From positions 542,001 to 606,000 of the forward strand of contig JACEFZ010022421.1 of the NCBI GenBank assembly GCA_014155875.1: a stretch of 64,000 nucleotides of DNA. Reading direction: 5' to 3'. Every line of letters begins with the position of its first letter. Position 1 is the first letter of the stretch. Below are positions 10,659 through 22,584 of the stretch, piece after piece. This DNA is from Cepaea nemoralis. Its lineage: Eukaryota > Mollusca > Gastropoda > Stylommatophora > Helicidae. Below the pieces are notes generated by a model. The model was not told where the DNA came from, searched no databases, and saw nothing but the letters and a program-made list of their open reading frames with translations. Made by a program: the position numbers and the translations under genes.

Positions 10659-11395
10659 CACAACCTATGTCCATCCGAGACTTGCCTTTATTCAATCTAT
10701 GTCCATCCAAGACTTGCCTCTATTCAATCCATGTCCACCCAAGACTTGTTTCTCTTCAACCTATGTCCATTTAAGAATTGCCTCTATTCAACCTATGTCT
10801 GTCCAAGACTTGCCTCTATTCAATCCAATTCCATCTAAGACTTGCCTCTATTTAATCCATGTCCATCTAAGACTTGCCTCTATTCAACCTATGTCCATCT
10901 AAGACTTGCCTTTATTCACTCTATGTCCATCCAAGACTTGCCATTCTTCAACCTATGTCCACCCAAGACTTGCTTCTCTTCAACCTATGTCCATCTAAGA
11001 CTTGCTTCTATTCAATCCACGTCCATCCACGACTTGCCTCTATTCAATCCATGTCCATCTAAGACTTGCCTCTATTCAACCTATGCCCATCTAAAACTTG
11101 CCTCTATTCAACCTATGTCCATCTAAGACTTACCTCTCTTTAATTTATGTCCATTAAAAGAGTTGCATCTATTTAACCTATGTCCATCCAAGACGTGCCT
11201 CTTTTCAATCCATGTACATCCAAGACTTTCCTCTATTCAATCCATGCCCATCCTAAGACCTGCCTCTATTCAACCTATGCCCATCCAAAACTTACCTATC
11301 TTCAATCTATGTCTATCCCAGACTTGCCCATGTCCATCGGAGACTTGCCTCTTTTAGACATATGTCCATCCAAGATTTGTCACTATTCAACATAT
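10659..11395. repeat. 32-bp minisatellite, array 2 (about 23 copies)
   Basis: Same unit as 7766-8791. It begins mid-unit at CCTATGTCCATCC, continuing the phase lost at 8791. Confidence 0.93.
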
Positions 11396-11399
11396 GTCT

Positions 11400-11815
11400 T
11401 TTGGTATCATTTAAAGCTTCGGACAGGGGGTGTTACGTGTCTCATGCAATTCTAAGGTACATCTTGGCCTTGAGTACTTTGTACCTATCAAATATATTTG
11501 GCAGATCCAGCATATGTTTCATACATATAATATGTGTATCCCTTGTACAATGAATTGTAAAAGGAAGTGGTCTCAAAGGAATCGATCCTTTAATTACGAT
11601 AAACATGGTTTGTGCGAGAAATGAAATAAACTTGATTGTATTATCGGCTTACTGATATTAGTTTTAAGATGTGCGGCACGAATTACAATTTACAGGCATT
11701 ATAGTTGAAACAGTAATTGATTTATTTGATAACTGGATTCAAATTGATTTGTTTGATAACTGAAATTCAATGATGTGCGCGCTAAATGTCATTAACAGTG
11801 CAAGCCACTGATTAG
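11400..11815. other. AT-rich spacer, nothing recognised
   Basis: Short random frames only. Confidence 0.4.
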
Positions 11816-12080
11816 ATAACCACATATTGCGACCTCTGACGGCATGAATCTTCCTCTGTCTCTCATTCCACACATCATTCTAATTGTCACAACATGTTCC
11901 ACTTTTGAGTTTTTCATACAGTGGCCATAAAATTAAGATAGCATCCTTTTGATATTCGTGATAAGTTGTCCTTGTGACTTAGCCCCCTCAAAATGTCAAT
12001 TTTGCTCATTTTCGCCGTCCAGGGGATTTTCAGCTTTTTCGGCCATAACAATGCACATTACGAATATGGTTTACAGAGTT
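11815..12080 (-). pseudogene. LINE RT C-terminal fragment, related to the 22.9-kb copy
   Basis: On the minus strand it parallels 22915-23110. Both contain GTCACAACATGTT and GATAAGTTGTC in the same order and spacing, encoding the region that in the better copy reads LITNIRKRQ. It is heavily decayed and has no open frame. Confidence 0.55.
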
Positions 12081-12890
12081 AAACAGTACAATACATCTTA
12101 ATGTTCTTATTTGGTGAGATCATTATAGGTACTCGATTTAGGCGAATTGATCGAAGTAATAGAAGTGCACAGACACTGGACACTTGACTCAGTGTTCCAG
12201 TGTTACCGATGTTTATGGGTGTGGTCTTCTTTATTGTTATGCTGGTCTCGATCAGACAGTTTCTCCATGTCTGTCCTCTAAAGCACTTATCTTGTATATA
12301 CTCTAGCTACCCCAGCCTGATAAGTAAATACAATGTACCGTGATTCTTTGTACAGTAAAATCACCGGTTCTGTTTTCACAACTAATGGTGCCGTTTACAT
12401 ATTCTTTTCGTCTGGTTTCACTTCCGCGGGTACGCAATGAAGCCTAGTGAACAGCTAAGCAGGCTTTCCTAAGCACTTACCTAAACATCGTCCTTTATGT
12501 TTAGACAGTCTCATTCAATTGTGATTGTGATGTCCTGCACATATTCTAGGCCATGGCGTAACTACAGGAAAGTAGTTTATCAATCCTGTAATGCTTTAGG
12601 TCTTCTACTGTTTGTGTAATGGGAAAACGGATGTTTGTTTTTTTTTAATTCGCCCCTAGGAAAAGCGGCGCATACCTGACAACGACATCAAGCATGCCTA
12701 CGGATATCACCGCCGCCTACAGAATGCCCGTATGGGCAGCAAGTTAAGAAGCCACCCACACAATCATCATATCCGAATTCATAAACATGCTACAGAAAAT
12801 CGCAAACGGAAGTGCCGGTGCTGGATGAGTAGACGGCATTTGACAAATCATGCCTCACATTATTTACCTGATGTATGCTACCAGAAGACT
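12080..12890. other. Unassigned spacer
   Basis: No ORF longer than about 65 codons and no recognised repeat. Parts of 12080-12200 may extend the LINE fragment. Confidence 0.35.
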
Positions 12891-12893
12891 GCT

Positions 12894-13083
12894 CCCTGGC
12901 GAAGGTGTTACGGACGCAGTTTGTAATCCCACATACCGCGTTCGAAACACAGCTGTGTTTGTTTTTTTATGAAATAGTATTTGTGCCGGTCGTTCAGAAA
13001 GCAATCTCAAACTACTGAATGTAGACTTGCCCAGGAATAACGAACAGCAAAAAAAAAATGGGGTTGACTACTACGTCCGTAGG
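12894..13083 (+). mobile_element. SINE-B copy, partly decayed
   Basis: Contains CGGTCGTTCAGAAAGCAATC and the distal GGGGTTGACTAC block with an internal poly-A. The right stem arm reads CTGAAT instead of CTGAAC. It is followed directly by SINE-A copy 2. Confidence 0.7.
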
Positions 13084-13127
13084 GCTGAGTGGTCTGGGCT
13101 GAGTGGCTGAGTGGGGGAGGGGGGGGG

Positions 13128-13519
13128 GCTGAGTGGTCTTGAGATATGGTGGCTGCCTTGAGTGCTGGAGGTCTCGGGTTCAAGCCCCAGTGAGGGCCGG
13201 GATTTTTTTCACGCGGACTTCTAGTAACAAAATTTCCCCTCGTCTCTGGGTAGTGAGATCGGACGCCCGTGTGTATTTTTGCTTACGTAAAAAAATCCCT
13301 TGGCAGTTTGAAATAAAACATGCGTAGCCTAACGTCGCTACCCGGGCAAAATTTCGAGTTAAAAATCTACCCAAAGAATTTCAGGATCCTCGCCGATGCC
13401 ACGGAGTCCGTGTACTCAGCTGAGATTCTCCGGACTAAGGTTTGAGTTAGGAGTAGAACGGAGCACTTTTGGGTTACACCTGTGTGCCGTGATGTTGATC
13501 CGACGGCTAAACTAAACTA
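13128..13519 (+). mobile_element. SINE-A copy 2
   Basis: Matches SINE-A copy 1 over nearly its full length, including the B-box-like CGGGTTCAAGCCCC and the CTAAACTAAACTA tail. The tail runs straight into a CTGACTGA array. The start abuts a poly-G tract at 13117-13128. Confidence 0.85.
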
Positions 13520-13735
13520 CCCTGACTGTCTGTCTAACTGTCTGAGTGTCTGACTGACTGACTGACTGACTGGCTGACTGACTGACTGGCTGACTGACCG
13601 ACTGACTGACTGACTGACTGACTGACTGGCTGACTAACTGACTGACCGACTGACTGACTGACCGACTGACTGGCTGGCTGACTGACTGACTGACTGACTT
13701 ACTGGCTGACTGACTGACTGACTGACGGACGCACC
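13520..13735. repeat. (CTGA)n microsatellite with variants
   Basis: Imperfect CTGA/CTGG tetranucleotide repeat. It gives a spurious SVSQ-repeat frame on the minus strand. Confidence 0.92.
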
Positions 13736-13736
13736 C

Positions 13737-14967
13737 GGATACGCCAAAGTAAAGGATAATAAATAAACTGACTAGCTGACATACTTGCACCAATGCTAGC
13801 AGGAAGAAGCATGGACACGGTGGATATCGTCAACCTTGTATGGGCGCAGGTGACCGATACTGACGAGTCGCTAAGCTAGTTTCTATTACGCGAATTGGTA
13901 GTGAAACTAGCGAACATGTTAATGCCTCCTTCGATGGAGATAGTGGCGATATTACAACCACCCCATCATAGGAACAGTGTGTAGATACTTTGAGATGACT
14001 GCTTCATCGGAGGACGGAGCACAAGTTGGACAACCCAAGGTGAGGGGATGTCTATCGTGATAGTATAACATAACCATATAATCAATATGCCTCATTGTGC
14101 ATAAATCGACCCTTTATTTTACTTTCCCTAAGTGTTAACGCAACGGATGAAATATTATAATGATCAATTCTTCAATAACAAAGACGTATTAACCTTGTAA
14201 AAAAAGTCTTGTAAGCTCTGATCAAACAAACCATTCTGTTGATTAATTATTTATCATCTGCCTATTCACCACGCTTTAAAGAAAAAAAAATAAAACTTTC
14301 TGTTCCGTATTATTTATTTGGGCGCGAAGCTGGCGAGGTTAATCCAAGATCGGCGAATCAATGTCTATCCTTATAACACACACATGTTTTATTTACTGTC
14401 ATCTGCTAAGCATAGTTTGTCGAGGGCTTTGGCTATTTTCATAAATGAGCTTTTGTTTGTTTGTTTTGGTTCAATGCCAATGCTGATCTGATCCATGTAT
14501 TCTAGTTTAATTTACGTATGTTTTCGAAGCTATAAGCAATCGTCATTGTTTTCTTCTTGAAAGTCTAATCTATTGAACAATAAACCCTTTAATCATCTTG
14601 ATTAAATTAATGTAACATCATTATTTAGTAGATTGTTTGCAGAACGTAGCTCTCATCCAGGCCTGCCAAAAGGTTTATAGATCCTTTCTCAGTTCTTCTT
14701 CCCATGCACCTTCGTGTCCATCAAATGAATAGTTTTATACACAGAGTGAGTTTCACAACTATCCATGTTTTCATATGTAACCAAGTGAGCTGCATAACTG
14801 AATTTCACTTCTTTGAATATTCCAAATTGTCTGTTTTCTAACGACACAATGTAATTTTTTTTTAAAAGGGCGTGATGATATGTTCTACACTTGTATGTAA
14901 TGTATATTCACGTTAAAAAAATCTAATCTGGTTTGGTATTATACTAGAAATAAAGGGAATATTTGAA
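13737..14967. other. AT-rich unassigned sequence
   Basis: 1.2 kb with no substantial ORF and no repeat recognised by eye. Confidence 0.4.
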
Positions 14968-15150
14968 ATGCATCATCTCATCTCATCATCGTCTCATCTT
15001 GTTCCTCTAGTACCCAGAGGTGTCGAGATGAAGAATCAACAGCGTGAGAGTGCCCGTTTATGGGAATCATATATAGATATTCCAGGGGGTCTCTGTTATT
15101 TCCTCTCTACGTTTACATGGTCGCCCTTTTCTTATACCCCATTTGGTCTT
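14968..15150. repeat. Dispersed repeat E, copy 1
   Basis: Shares the blocks GAGTGCCCGTTTATGGG, GAGATTCC-like and CGTTTACGTGG-like (here CGTTTACATGG) in order with 41955-42115. The family is unknown, possibly a LINE 3' end. Confidence 0.6.
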
Positions 15151-15243
15151 TACATCATTGCTTGTAATGCATAATCATGACAAAAAGAAATAAAATATCA
15201 ACCCCAGATACTAGTTTACCGGCCTTTGAGTGCTTGTTGGTTG

Positions 15244-15369
<126 letters not shown>

Positions 15370-15905
15370 AAGAACTGTCTCATCCATATTTGTTTCTGTC
15401 CCACTATGGCATTCTTTCCATTTTCTCAGAAACCACATATCTGCTACCATTAGATGTTTCTCGGATTGTCTGCTTATTTATTGTTCGTGTTTCTCCTATA
15501 TAAAATATTATAGGCTCTATATAGCACTTAAGAAAGATCAGCGGTGCCGAGAAGTAGAACGCACTCGCGCTCAAACTTTATGTGCGCTGACAGTGGAGTA
15601 GTGTGGTAACTCCACATATCGATGGTCTGAACTTAAATGTTTACTTCTCGTTCTGAAAGTAATGGCAACATTCTGAAAGTAAAATTACCAAGAAAATCAT
15701 TCTGGGCATGATTGCAACGTTGCAAATATAGTTTTGTAATAGCACCTAGCACTATGTTTTCTCACTATGTTCTAGTAGTATAACATAATACGGAAGTTTC
15801 TGCTTTATAGTGCTTGCATGTATGTATGTATGCTCATAAAATACACGTGTATTGTTTGGTGCTCAAAGAAGTAGCTTCCTAACCGTAATTTTGTTTTTAA
15901 GGTTA
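15370..15905. other. Unassigned spacer
   Basis: No gene or repeat recognised. Confidence 0.4.
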
Positions 15906-16255
15906 GCTGAGCTGTGGTAAACACTCCCAAGGCGGTCAGAGGAAACGCTTCAAAGACACTCTTAAGATCTCACTAAAAGCTTCTGGTATTTATCACGACA
16001 CATGGGAGACTGCTGCCAAAGACCGAGGGGTGTAGTCACGTATGAAGCAAACAGAACTGCTAGAGCTGTGAACAAAAGGCTGGACATAAAAATCACAGCA
16101 GGAGATCCTCTTCCTGGGACGTCAAGCATTCTATACCCTCATTGTCAAAGAACATTAAGAGCCAAAATAGGCTTTACCAGCCATCTTAGAAATCATGGCG
16201 TCAATCATTTAACCCCTCCAGATGAAAAGAATGGTTATCACCATTCTTGATGGAC
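15906..16255 (+). pseudogene. RTE-like LINE 3' fragment, copy 2
   Basis: This matches bases 2025-2395 of copy 1, from the GTGGTAAAC block through the C-terminal finger and stop. The finger is damaged: the first cysteine block reads YPHC, not CPHC. Frame changes lie upstream of 16002. The 5' truncation point is within a few bases of that of copy 4. Confidence 0.88.
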
Positions 16256-16474
16256 AAATACCAGAAGTAGAAGCTAGAGGACGCACTAGACACTATAAAA
16301 ATTGAAAGCTATAGTTACCGACTTTAATTCGAACCAGTTACCTCTAAATGAAGACAGCGCCTCGCTGCAGGAACAAGTGTACTTCGAGGTGTGACTAACT
16401 AGACACCGCTTTAAAGGTGTCTTCATTAGCCAGGTCTATCATCCGCATGAACCCATAACTATGGAATATGGACA
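16256..16474. other. Spacer
   Basis: No feature recognised. Confidence 0.4.
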
Positions 16475-16476
16475 TA

Positions 16477-17722
16477 CGCGGGTGAGTCAATAAGTAAGTC
16501 ACACAGTTCTGTGGGATGGCAGGTAAATGTAGTTGGTGTTTTCTACAGGTGTCATTAAGTGACAGCATCATCGAACTTTATATTCCCGCTCGACAGGTGG
16601 CGATTGGTGTCTCATGCGCATGCACAGCGCATAAACTAAATGGTGACTGTACTTATGGAGTGTACAACCAAAGAGCAACGTGCTGTTGTGCGTTTTATTT
16701 TTCATGTTGGCAAAAGGGCTGCCTGCAAAGTCATTATATAACTGCTGACATTAATAAGGAAATGCTTCCTGTTTATGCTGACAAGTGTTTTCCCTTAAAG
16801 CGGTGCATAGCTGGGTAGAAACATTTTCTCAGTGACACTCCAAAATTGTTGATGAAATCCTATCTGGTCGTCCTGTTGAGATTGCAACAGAAGCATCTGT
16901 GCAGCGGGTGGAAGAGATGATTAGAGGTGACTGGCGAGTAACGATAGACTCTGTAGCATCGACAATAGGGTGCTCACATGGTTCAGCATACAGCATGATG
17001 CATGATGGATTGAAATATAAGAAAGTGTGCTAAAGGTGGGTACCCAGACCATTGACGGAGGAACACAAAATGAACCGATTTGACCTGTTCTAGCATCATC
17101 TCTGTCGATACGAAGATGAAGGAGAAGACATGCTGAACAGGATTGTCACTGGGGACAAATTATGAGTGCATCGCTACCAGCCCGAATCAACGCGTGCTTC
17201 AATGCAATGGAAACATCCTTCTTCGCCTTGTGTCCAAAAATTCAATGTTACGCCATCAGCAGGGAAGGTTATGCTGACAGTGTTCTGGAATTTTCAAGTA
17301 GTGCTTTTTTATCAATTTCAAGAAGAAAGGTGACAATATGAATTCTGAATCGTACTGTGAAGTTCTGTCGATGCTTCATGATGCAGTTCGAAGAAAACGT
17401 CGAGGACTGCTGACTAGAGGGGTGTTCCTTCTTCATGTCAATGCCAGACCACATACGGCTCGATTAACTCAGGAGAAAGTTAACCCGCTAAGGTGGGAAG
17501 TTTTGGAACATCCACTTTACAGCCCCCGACTTATGCAGCCGGTTTGGGATGACTGATAAAACGATAGGATAAGTGCATCAATGTTGGTGGAAATTATGTT
17601 GATAAATAAAGGGACAACGTATGTATAAAAATAAACTGGTTTCAAGTTGTTATCATATTTAGTTATTTTTCTATAGCCATTTGTGATTTACTTGTTGACT
17701 CCCCCCCCCCCCCCCGCGCGCT
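16477..17722 (+). mobile_element. Mariner element 2, same family as mariner 1
   Basis: The left TIR (GAGTCAATAAGTAAGTCAC) follows TA at 16475-16476. The right TIR is recognisable as the reverse complement (GTGATTTACTTGTTGACT) but is interrupted by a 15-C expansion at 17701-17715, with a possible TA at 17723-17724. The interior is collinear with mariner 1 in opposite orientation. Confidence 0.88.
16640..17560 (+). pseudogene. Mariner transposase remnant, catalytic residue lost
   Basis: Pieces of the transposase occur in several frames: the HTH region near 16650-16900, a stop just after KKVC at about 17030, the GDKL block (normally GDES) near 17153 with a stop next to it, and the LLHVNARPHTA block near 17431. 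In that block the second catalytic Asp is Val. The segment carrying the third Asp is deleted, with YSPRL running into unrelated residues. It is clearly dead. Confidence 0.87.
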
Positions 17723-17724
17723 TA

Positions 17725-17980
17725 ATCTGTATCTAACCATTGAAATAGCATAACGGGGCTCATAATATTATACTAGGAAAGCATTGGTCAAACAACAATC
17801 ACACAAATAAGTAACGTTAGTACACGTGTCCAGGATACTGATGAACATTTCAACAAGAGAAATGATTGGTCGGTTCCAATGCTGTACACGCATTACACAT
17901 AAATACCAATTATGGAACCATTTGAGGCACTAAGACAGTTCAAGTGACGCTCATAAAAGTAGAAGACAGAAGTAGGGGGC
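17725..17980. other. Spacer
   Basis: No feature recognised. Confidence 0.4.
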
Positions 17981-17981
17981 G

Positions 17982-18220
17982 TTTTTTGGCATATCCTTTA
18001 CAGGACATCGCTGTCAACATCAGCATCTTTCAGCTGTATGTTGATTTCTTGGCAAGATTACGCTTAGTAGTATGCCATTGCTTTCTGAGCGGCCGGCTCA
18101 CATACCCCGTAAGTTACCGATGCGATTCGAACCACTGCTGATTCTCACCGTCATCACGTTACCAACGAGAGTATACGAGATTACGGAGAAAAGTCATAAC
18201 CTCTAAGCCACGAAGCCGGC
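17982..18220 (-). mobile_element. SINE-B copy, C-type stem
   Basis: Minus-strand copy with the poly-A tail at 17982-17987. The B-box-like GGTTCGAATCGCAT (minus strand) lies near 18120-18135 and the GCTCAG/CTAAGC stem near 18065-18095. The right arm has one mismatch. Confidence 0.85.
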
Positions 18221-18221
18221 A

Positions 18222-18850
18222 AGGACGCGCTAGACAACATAAGAATTTAAAGCTATAAAAAAGGAAAAAAAGAACAGTAAAGAATGCCAAAACACCTACA
18301 GTTAAAACCCCACAGTCAAAACAAAACAAAAATCTTCTGGCAAGCAGACAGCGCCAGTAAAAAACAAGGGGTGCACCAAAACAGCAACTTCCACTGTGAA
18401 TAATAAAATGGAATGGGAAAATCTCTCATTAAATTGAGCCGCAGTGACAAGTATTACGTCCTCCGTTGTACTGTGCTGATAGTATGGTTTCTGCCACAAT
18501 GCTCGTAGGAAATGAGACTCTTGTTGGCCGTGCGCTGATAAGCCGGCGGCCCACGATACCGATAAAAGCACTGCGATACACAATCACGTACAAACAAGTC
18601 ACGCTGTCTTGCGGCCGTTTCCTGGCGCTTTTCTTAGAAATTCTGCCAGTGGATGTCAGTGTTGTTGTTTTGCGGATCAGTACCTGAGAACATTGAACCA
18701 GGTAGGGTGTATTTACTTTTATTCGTTTGTATTGTATTGTGCCGCTGTCGCACGCTGGTTATGTATTTTCTTTACAAGACAGTAAAGGTTGTTTCCAAGG
18801 TTATTTGGCTTAATAATAACATGTTTACAAAAATAATATTCGGTACTCGA
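18222..18850. other. Unassigned spacer
   Basis: Short frames in both strands without recognisable similarity. Confidence 0.35.
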
Positions 18851-18854
18851 TGGG

Positions 18855-19050
18855 TGATGTAGCCAATATTACGTCGATCCCTTTTACATTCATAAACATT
18901 TCCTGGTACCGGTCTTAGGATGGGTCGACGTGGGTCCAGGTCAGTTAACACACACACACACAAAGTCCGCTTCGATGGGGATTAGAACACACGTCCGTTG
19001 GCCAGCAGATACGTGTTCTAGTTACAGCGCCACTGCGGCTTCCTTACTGT
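18855..19050 (-). mobile_element. SINE-D copy 1
   Basis: On the minus strand a tRNA-like head (A-box-like AGTGGCGCTGTAACTAG, B-box-like GTGTTCTAATCCCC) is followed by a CA microsatellite and a CGACCCATCCTAAGACCGGT block, which is similar to TGGACCCAACCTACAGCAGGT in the 21.9-kb copy. Confidence 0.6.
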
Positions 19051-19059
19051 ATATGGTGC

Positions 19060-19757
19060 CGTTTAATCGTCGGTAGCTGTAGGGTTCTCTATCCACCAGC
19101 GCTGACCTGAGGGTCGACATAGCTTCAGATGTTTATATTCTCTAGTGTCTTGTTTATATTGTCTCTGATCTCTATTCTGTTCCTATTTTCCTTTGCGTGC
19201 CGATCAATATCTGGGAATTTATTTCTTAGAGCCCGGTAAAACACGTGCCCGGTAAGTTTGGGAGTGTTCTGTGAATTATCTGGGGTGAAACAGGTAAGAG
19301 GGAGTAAACTGGTCACAGTATGTCATGAATGTATACAAGTGTAAGCCTAACTTAAACCGCGAGATTGTATCTGCAAAGGAATTATCTTTACTTTGTATTT
19401 TCCCATAGGAGCAGATATAGCGTAGTTATGGGGTACCAAATGAATATAGCGCTGGGATTAGCAAACGAAACGTTTGTAGCATACGGGAAGAGAAAGCCGG
19501 TTAGGCAGAGGCCGCAATCAGAGAAGTGTGTATGCTTGAGAACTGTAGAAGAGAAGAGGAGTGTATCAGAATGCTAATGGAAAAGTCAGACCTATGCAGG
19601 GCCATAATACCATTGGATCGTGGATGCAGGGATTTGTCGGCAGCCAGCACTGAATGTGAAGTGTAACAATTGATCCGCGACAATTAGCGACTAAGCGATG
19701 TAATCATGTACATGGAAGCTCTGAGCTAAAAGACGTAAAATAAGTGCCTCGGGATAC
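19060..19757. other. Unassigned spacer
   Basis: Nothing recognised. The part next to 19700 may be the decayed 5' flank of the RNase H LINE fragment. Confidence 0.35.
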
Positions 19758-20420
19758 GTGACAAAGGTTGATGGATGGTGTTTGGTGCAGGATAGCCTGG
19801 CATATGATACTGCAACATCTAGTCTGAGAATGGAGGTAGCAGATGTGTCACGGCAGTGTTTGCTGGCTAGTAGACAAACATTGCGCGCATGTCGTGATTG
19901 TAAGGGACTCACACAGTATATGCTTATAAAGGTGCAGACAGGCATCCTTCGGACAGCGTGGCAAGCTTCCATTGAGCGATCAAAAATAGAGAGCATCGGT
20001 TGGATGTTTTCACCGGGACATGTTGGTATGGTGGGAAACCAGCAGGCGGACAGACTGGCTGTGTCTGCACCACGTGGTGGGATATTGGTGCAAAATAAGG
20101 CAGACGTAGTCGTATCACTTTGGAAAAAGGCGTATAGTGTGAATGAACAGATAAATCATCATAGCCTAGAGAGAATCGTGCGGCAGGAGTGGTCTGTTCA
20201 GAACTCCGATGAAAGGCAAGACGGACACGTAATCAGATTGCAGCTGGTACAATTAGTATTGGGATTCTTCGCTGGCTGTTGTAGATTAGGATGGAGCACG
20301 TATGGGAATGCCCCGAGTGCTGCAATGTCAGTTCTTGACCCAACTCAATACAATTACTGTATTCAGAGCTACAATATGAGTGTGGGTGTGAAATTTTATG
20401 AGAAGACCCTCTCATAGTCC
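19690..20420 (+). pseudogene. RNase H domain and 3' end of an I-type LINE
   Basis: The frame 19758-20417 carries SSLRMEVADVSRQ, which aligns with the catalytic-Glu region SSLTMEVMAVSKA of the LINE at 56.8 kb, and then FSPGHVGMVGNQQADRLA, which aligns with FVPGHAGVQGNERADKLA. RNase H in such LINEs removes the RNA strand after target-primed synthesis. The TDGS block is missing at the start, so the fragment is 5'-truncated. The last part (20250-20350), GGAGCACGTATGGGAATGCC, recurs at 36015 and, inverted, near 43770. Confidence 0.75.
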
Positions 20421-20466
20421 ACAAATCCAATATAAAGGTTCACATTAATTTTATTACGTTGCTCTA

Positions 20467-20468
<2 letters not shown>

Positions 20469-20525
<57 letters not shown>
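20469..20525. repeat. (ATT)n microsatellite
   Basis: About 19 units. Creates poly-Asn and poly-Ile frames. Confidence 0.95.
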
Positions 20526-20527
<2 letters not shown>

Positions 20528-20529
20528 CA

Positions 20530-21063
20530 CGTTAGAGATAACTGGCAAGAGTGATGGGAAAAGATCATGCGGAAGGCAGAGAGATAAATACATGTATCGC
20601 TTGGCCATGTGATATAACTGGGGCAGGGACACAGATCTGAACCACCACCTGGTGATCGTGGACCATGGCGAACCCTAACCTCCCACACTTATCGCCATGG
20701 CAAATGATGATGATCGGTATGCGTACTGTTGCTGTGTAATAAGTGCTGTATCTGCTTGACGGGAAGCCTGTCTGTTCATTCTTTAGTTGTTTGTCAATTG
20801 CATCTCTTAATCTTTCTAAAATAATCCTGCTTGTGGTGCAATGGTCTCTGTGGTTTTACTTTCACTGTTGCTTCTCCTGTCCGAGTATCTAAACATTGTT
20901 TTTCACCTACGATTGTTCGCTTTCTAATGTCTTTATTGGTTTCTAGGTATTTCTCCCGAGCTTTCACTTCAGTAGCTTCAGCTTTGCTATTATTTTAATG
21001 TGTTTTAAAATATTTCCTTTCTTCTATTTTTTAGGGTTTCGGGTGTTATGCACGCTTTGTGTT
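20530..21063. other. Spacer with T-rich 3' half
   Basis: No gene recognised; a T-rich stretch lies before the SINE-B copy. Confidence 0.4.
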
Positions 21064-21072
21064 GCTCTGAAA

Positions 21073-21320
21073 TCTTTTTTTTTTTTTGTTCGCATATCCT
21101 TTACAGGACATCGCTGTCAACACCAGCATCTGTTAGCTGATTGTAGATTTCTTGGAAAGATTACGCTCAGTAGTTTGCCATTGCTTTCTGAGCGACCGGT
21201 TCACATACCCCTAAGTTATCGACGCGGCGATAACCGCTACCGATTCTCGCGCACGTCACGTTACTCACGAGAGTATATGGGATTACGGAGAAAGACGTTA
21301 ACTCCTAGGTCAGGGAGACG
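21073..21320 (-). mobile_element. SINE-B copy, C-type stem, target duplication GCTCTGAAA
   Basis: Flanked by GCTCTGAAA at 21064-21072 and 21321-21329. The minus-strand tail lies at 21074-21087. The stem is CGCTCAG...CTGAGCG with loop AAAGCAATGGCAAACTA. Confidence 0.88.
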
Positions 21321-21329
21321 GCTCTGAAA

Positions 21330-21895
21330 ATCTACCGCAGTAAAATCAACATTATGTGAAGACTAGCACTCTTCTGTCTTGTGTCCAATTATAGTATAAC
21401 GCTGAATGAGCAAATTGCGCGCGTTCTTTCAGACCGCCTGAAAAAGCAAATTGCCGGACTTCATTCGCGCACCACTGTTTGATGTACTTCAAATCTAATC
21501 ATTATTTTTCTGACTTATTTCCTTCCAAGTGACACAAATTAATAGCACCATATTCGACGTCTTTCTGATAGAAATGCTACGTTTCTGACGTAACTTTACA
21601 ATAAATTCTGAATGATATAGACATTATCCGAAACTATTTAAAGGCTTGACCAACAAACAACGTTATTTTCTACAGAAGTTCTTTCATCTTGAGAGGCAAT
21701 CTCTGCTCTAAAAAAATTACAGATTGGCTAAGTAAATAGAAACTGTATCGATTGGCACGCTGAAATACACCATTTTTAAAATACTCAAACTGTGAAAACA
21801 TGAATTGCGAGTTTGACGTGGTCCTGACTTGCGAAATGAATGTAAAATCTATTTTACAGGTAGAGTACGGTAGAATACCTGGTAGAATAATGAAC
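21330..21895. other. Unassigned AT-rich spacer
   Basis: Nothing recognised. Confidence 0.4.
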
Positions 21896-21899
21896 CCCG

Positions 21900-22112
21900 T
21901 TAGTGATGTGCCTAGCGCGCTCGCCTATCGACCTGGTGATTGTGGGTTTTAATTCGCATCAATGTGAATTTATTACATTGATCTGGGCTCCCAGGTGGAC
22001 CCAACCTACAGCAGGTACCAGAACATTCTTGGGAAGTAAAAGCTTGTGACATTTACCACATCATCCCGCGAGTGCCGATTGATCTACACACATAAGGGGC
22101 TAACATCGCATA
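21900..22112 (+). mobile_element. SINE-D copy 2
   Basis: tRNA-like head starting near GTTAGTGATGTGCCTAGCGC with a B-box-like GGGTTTTAATTCGC, then TGGACCCAACCTACAGCAGG and GTGCCGATTGATCTACACAC. The last two blocks recur in the 55.5-kb copy. Confidence 0.6.
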
Positions 22113-22580
22113 CCATGCACGCCATAAGACGTGCAAAAGGTTATTCACGGTTTGAATCCTGTAAATATCGGACTAAAGAGTAGCCGAGAGGAGCGATGCC
22201 CGACTCTAGCTTGAGCAGAACCTTAATGAATCCTGGCTTCACATAATAATGGACTTCAGGATGGTACCCTCTTTCCTGATCTCAGGCTAGTGGTTCTTGG
22301 CTTTGTGATCTTGTCTTCTCACACACGGAAATATAACTAGAAGGACCTATGGACATGTAAACATGTGGCCTGGATACATTTCAGTATTGCGTAAACCTAC
22401 CCACAAATTGTGAACAAACTGGTCTGTGAGATTTTTATTGCGGCGAACGATTACCATAGGGCCGCTAGGAAACACCTCACGAGTGGATAGATCTGATCCT
22501 AGAACGCCAAGCTTTTCTAATTTGTTCACTTACATTTAAGATTCGCTATAATAAATTAAACTATTCCTATTTAACATTTG
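22113..22580. other. Unassigned spacer
   Basis: Nothing recognised. Confidence 0.35.
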
Positions 22581-22584
22581 AGTT

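Noticed and set aside
7766..11395. CRISPR-like array of 32-bp repeats
   Set aside because: No spacers; units are contiguous.
13512..13793. SVSQ-repeat protein on the minus strand
   Set aside because: Encoded by a CTGA microsatellite.
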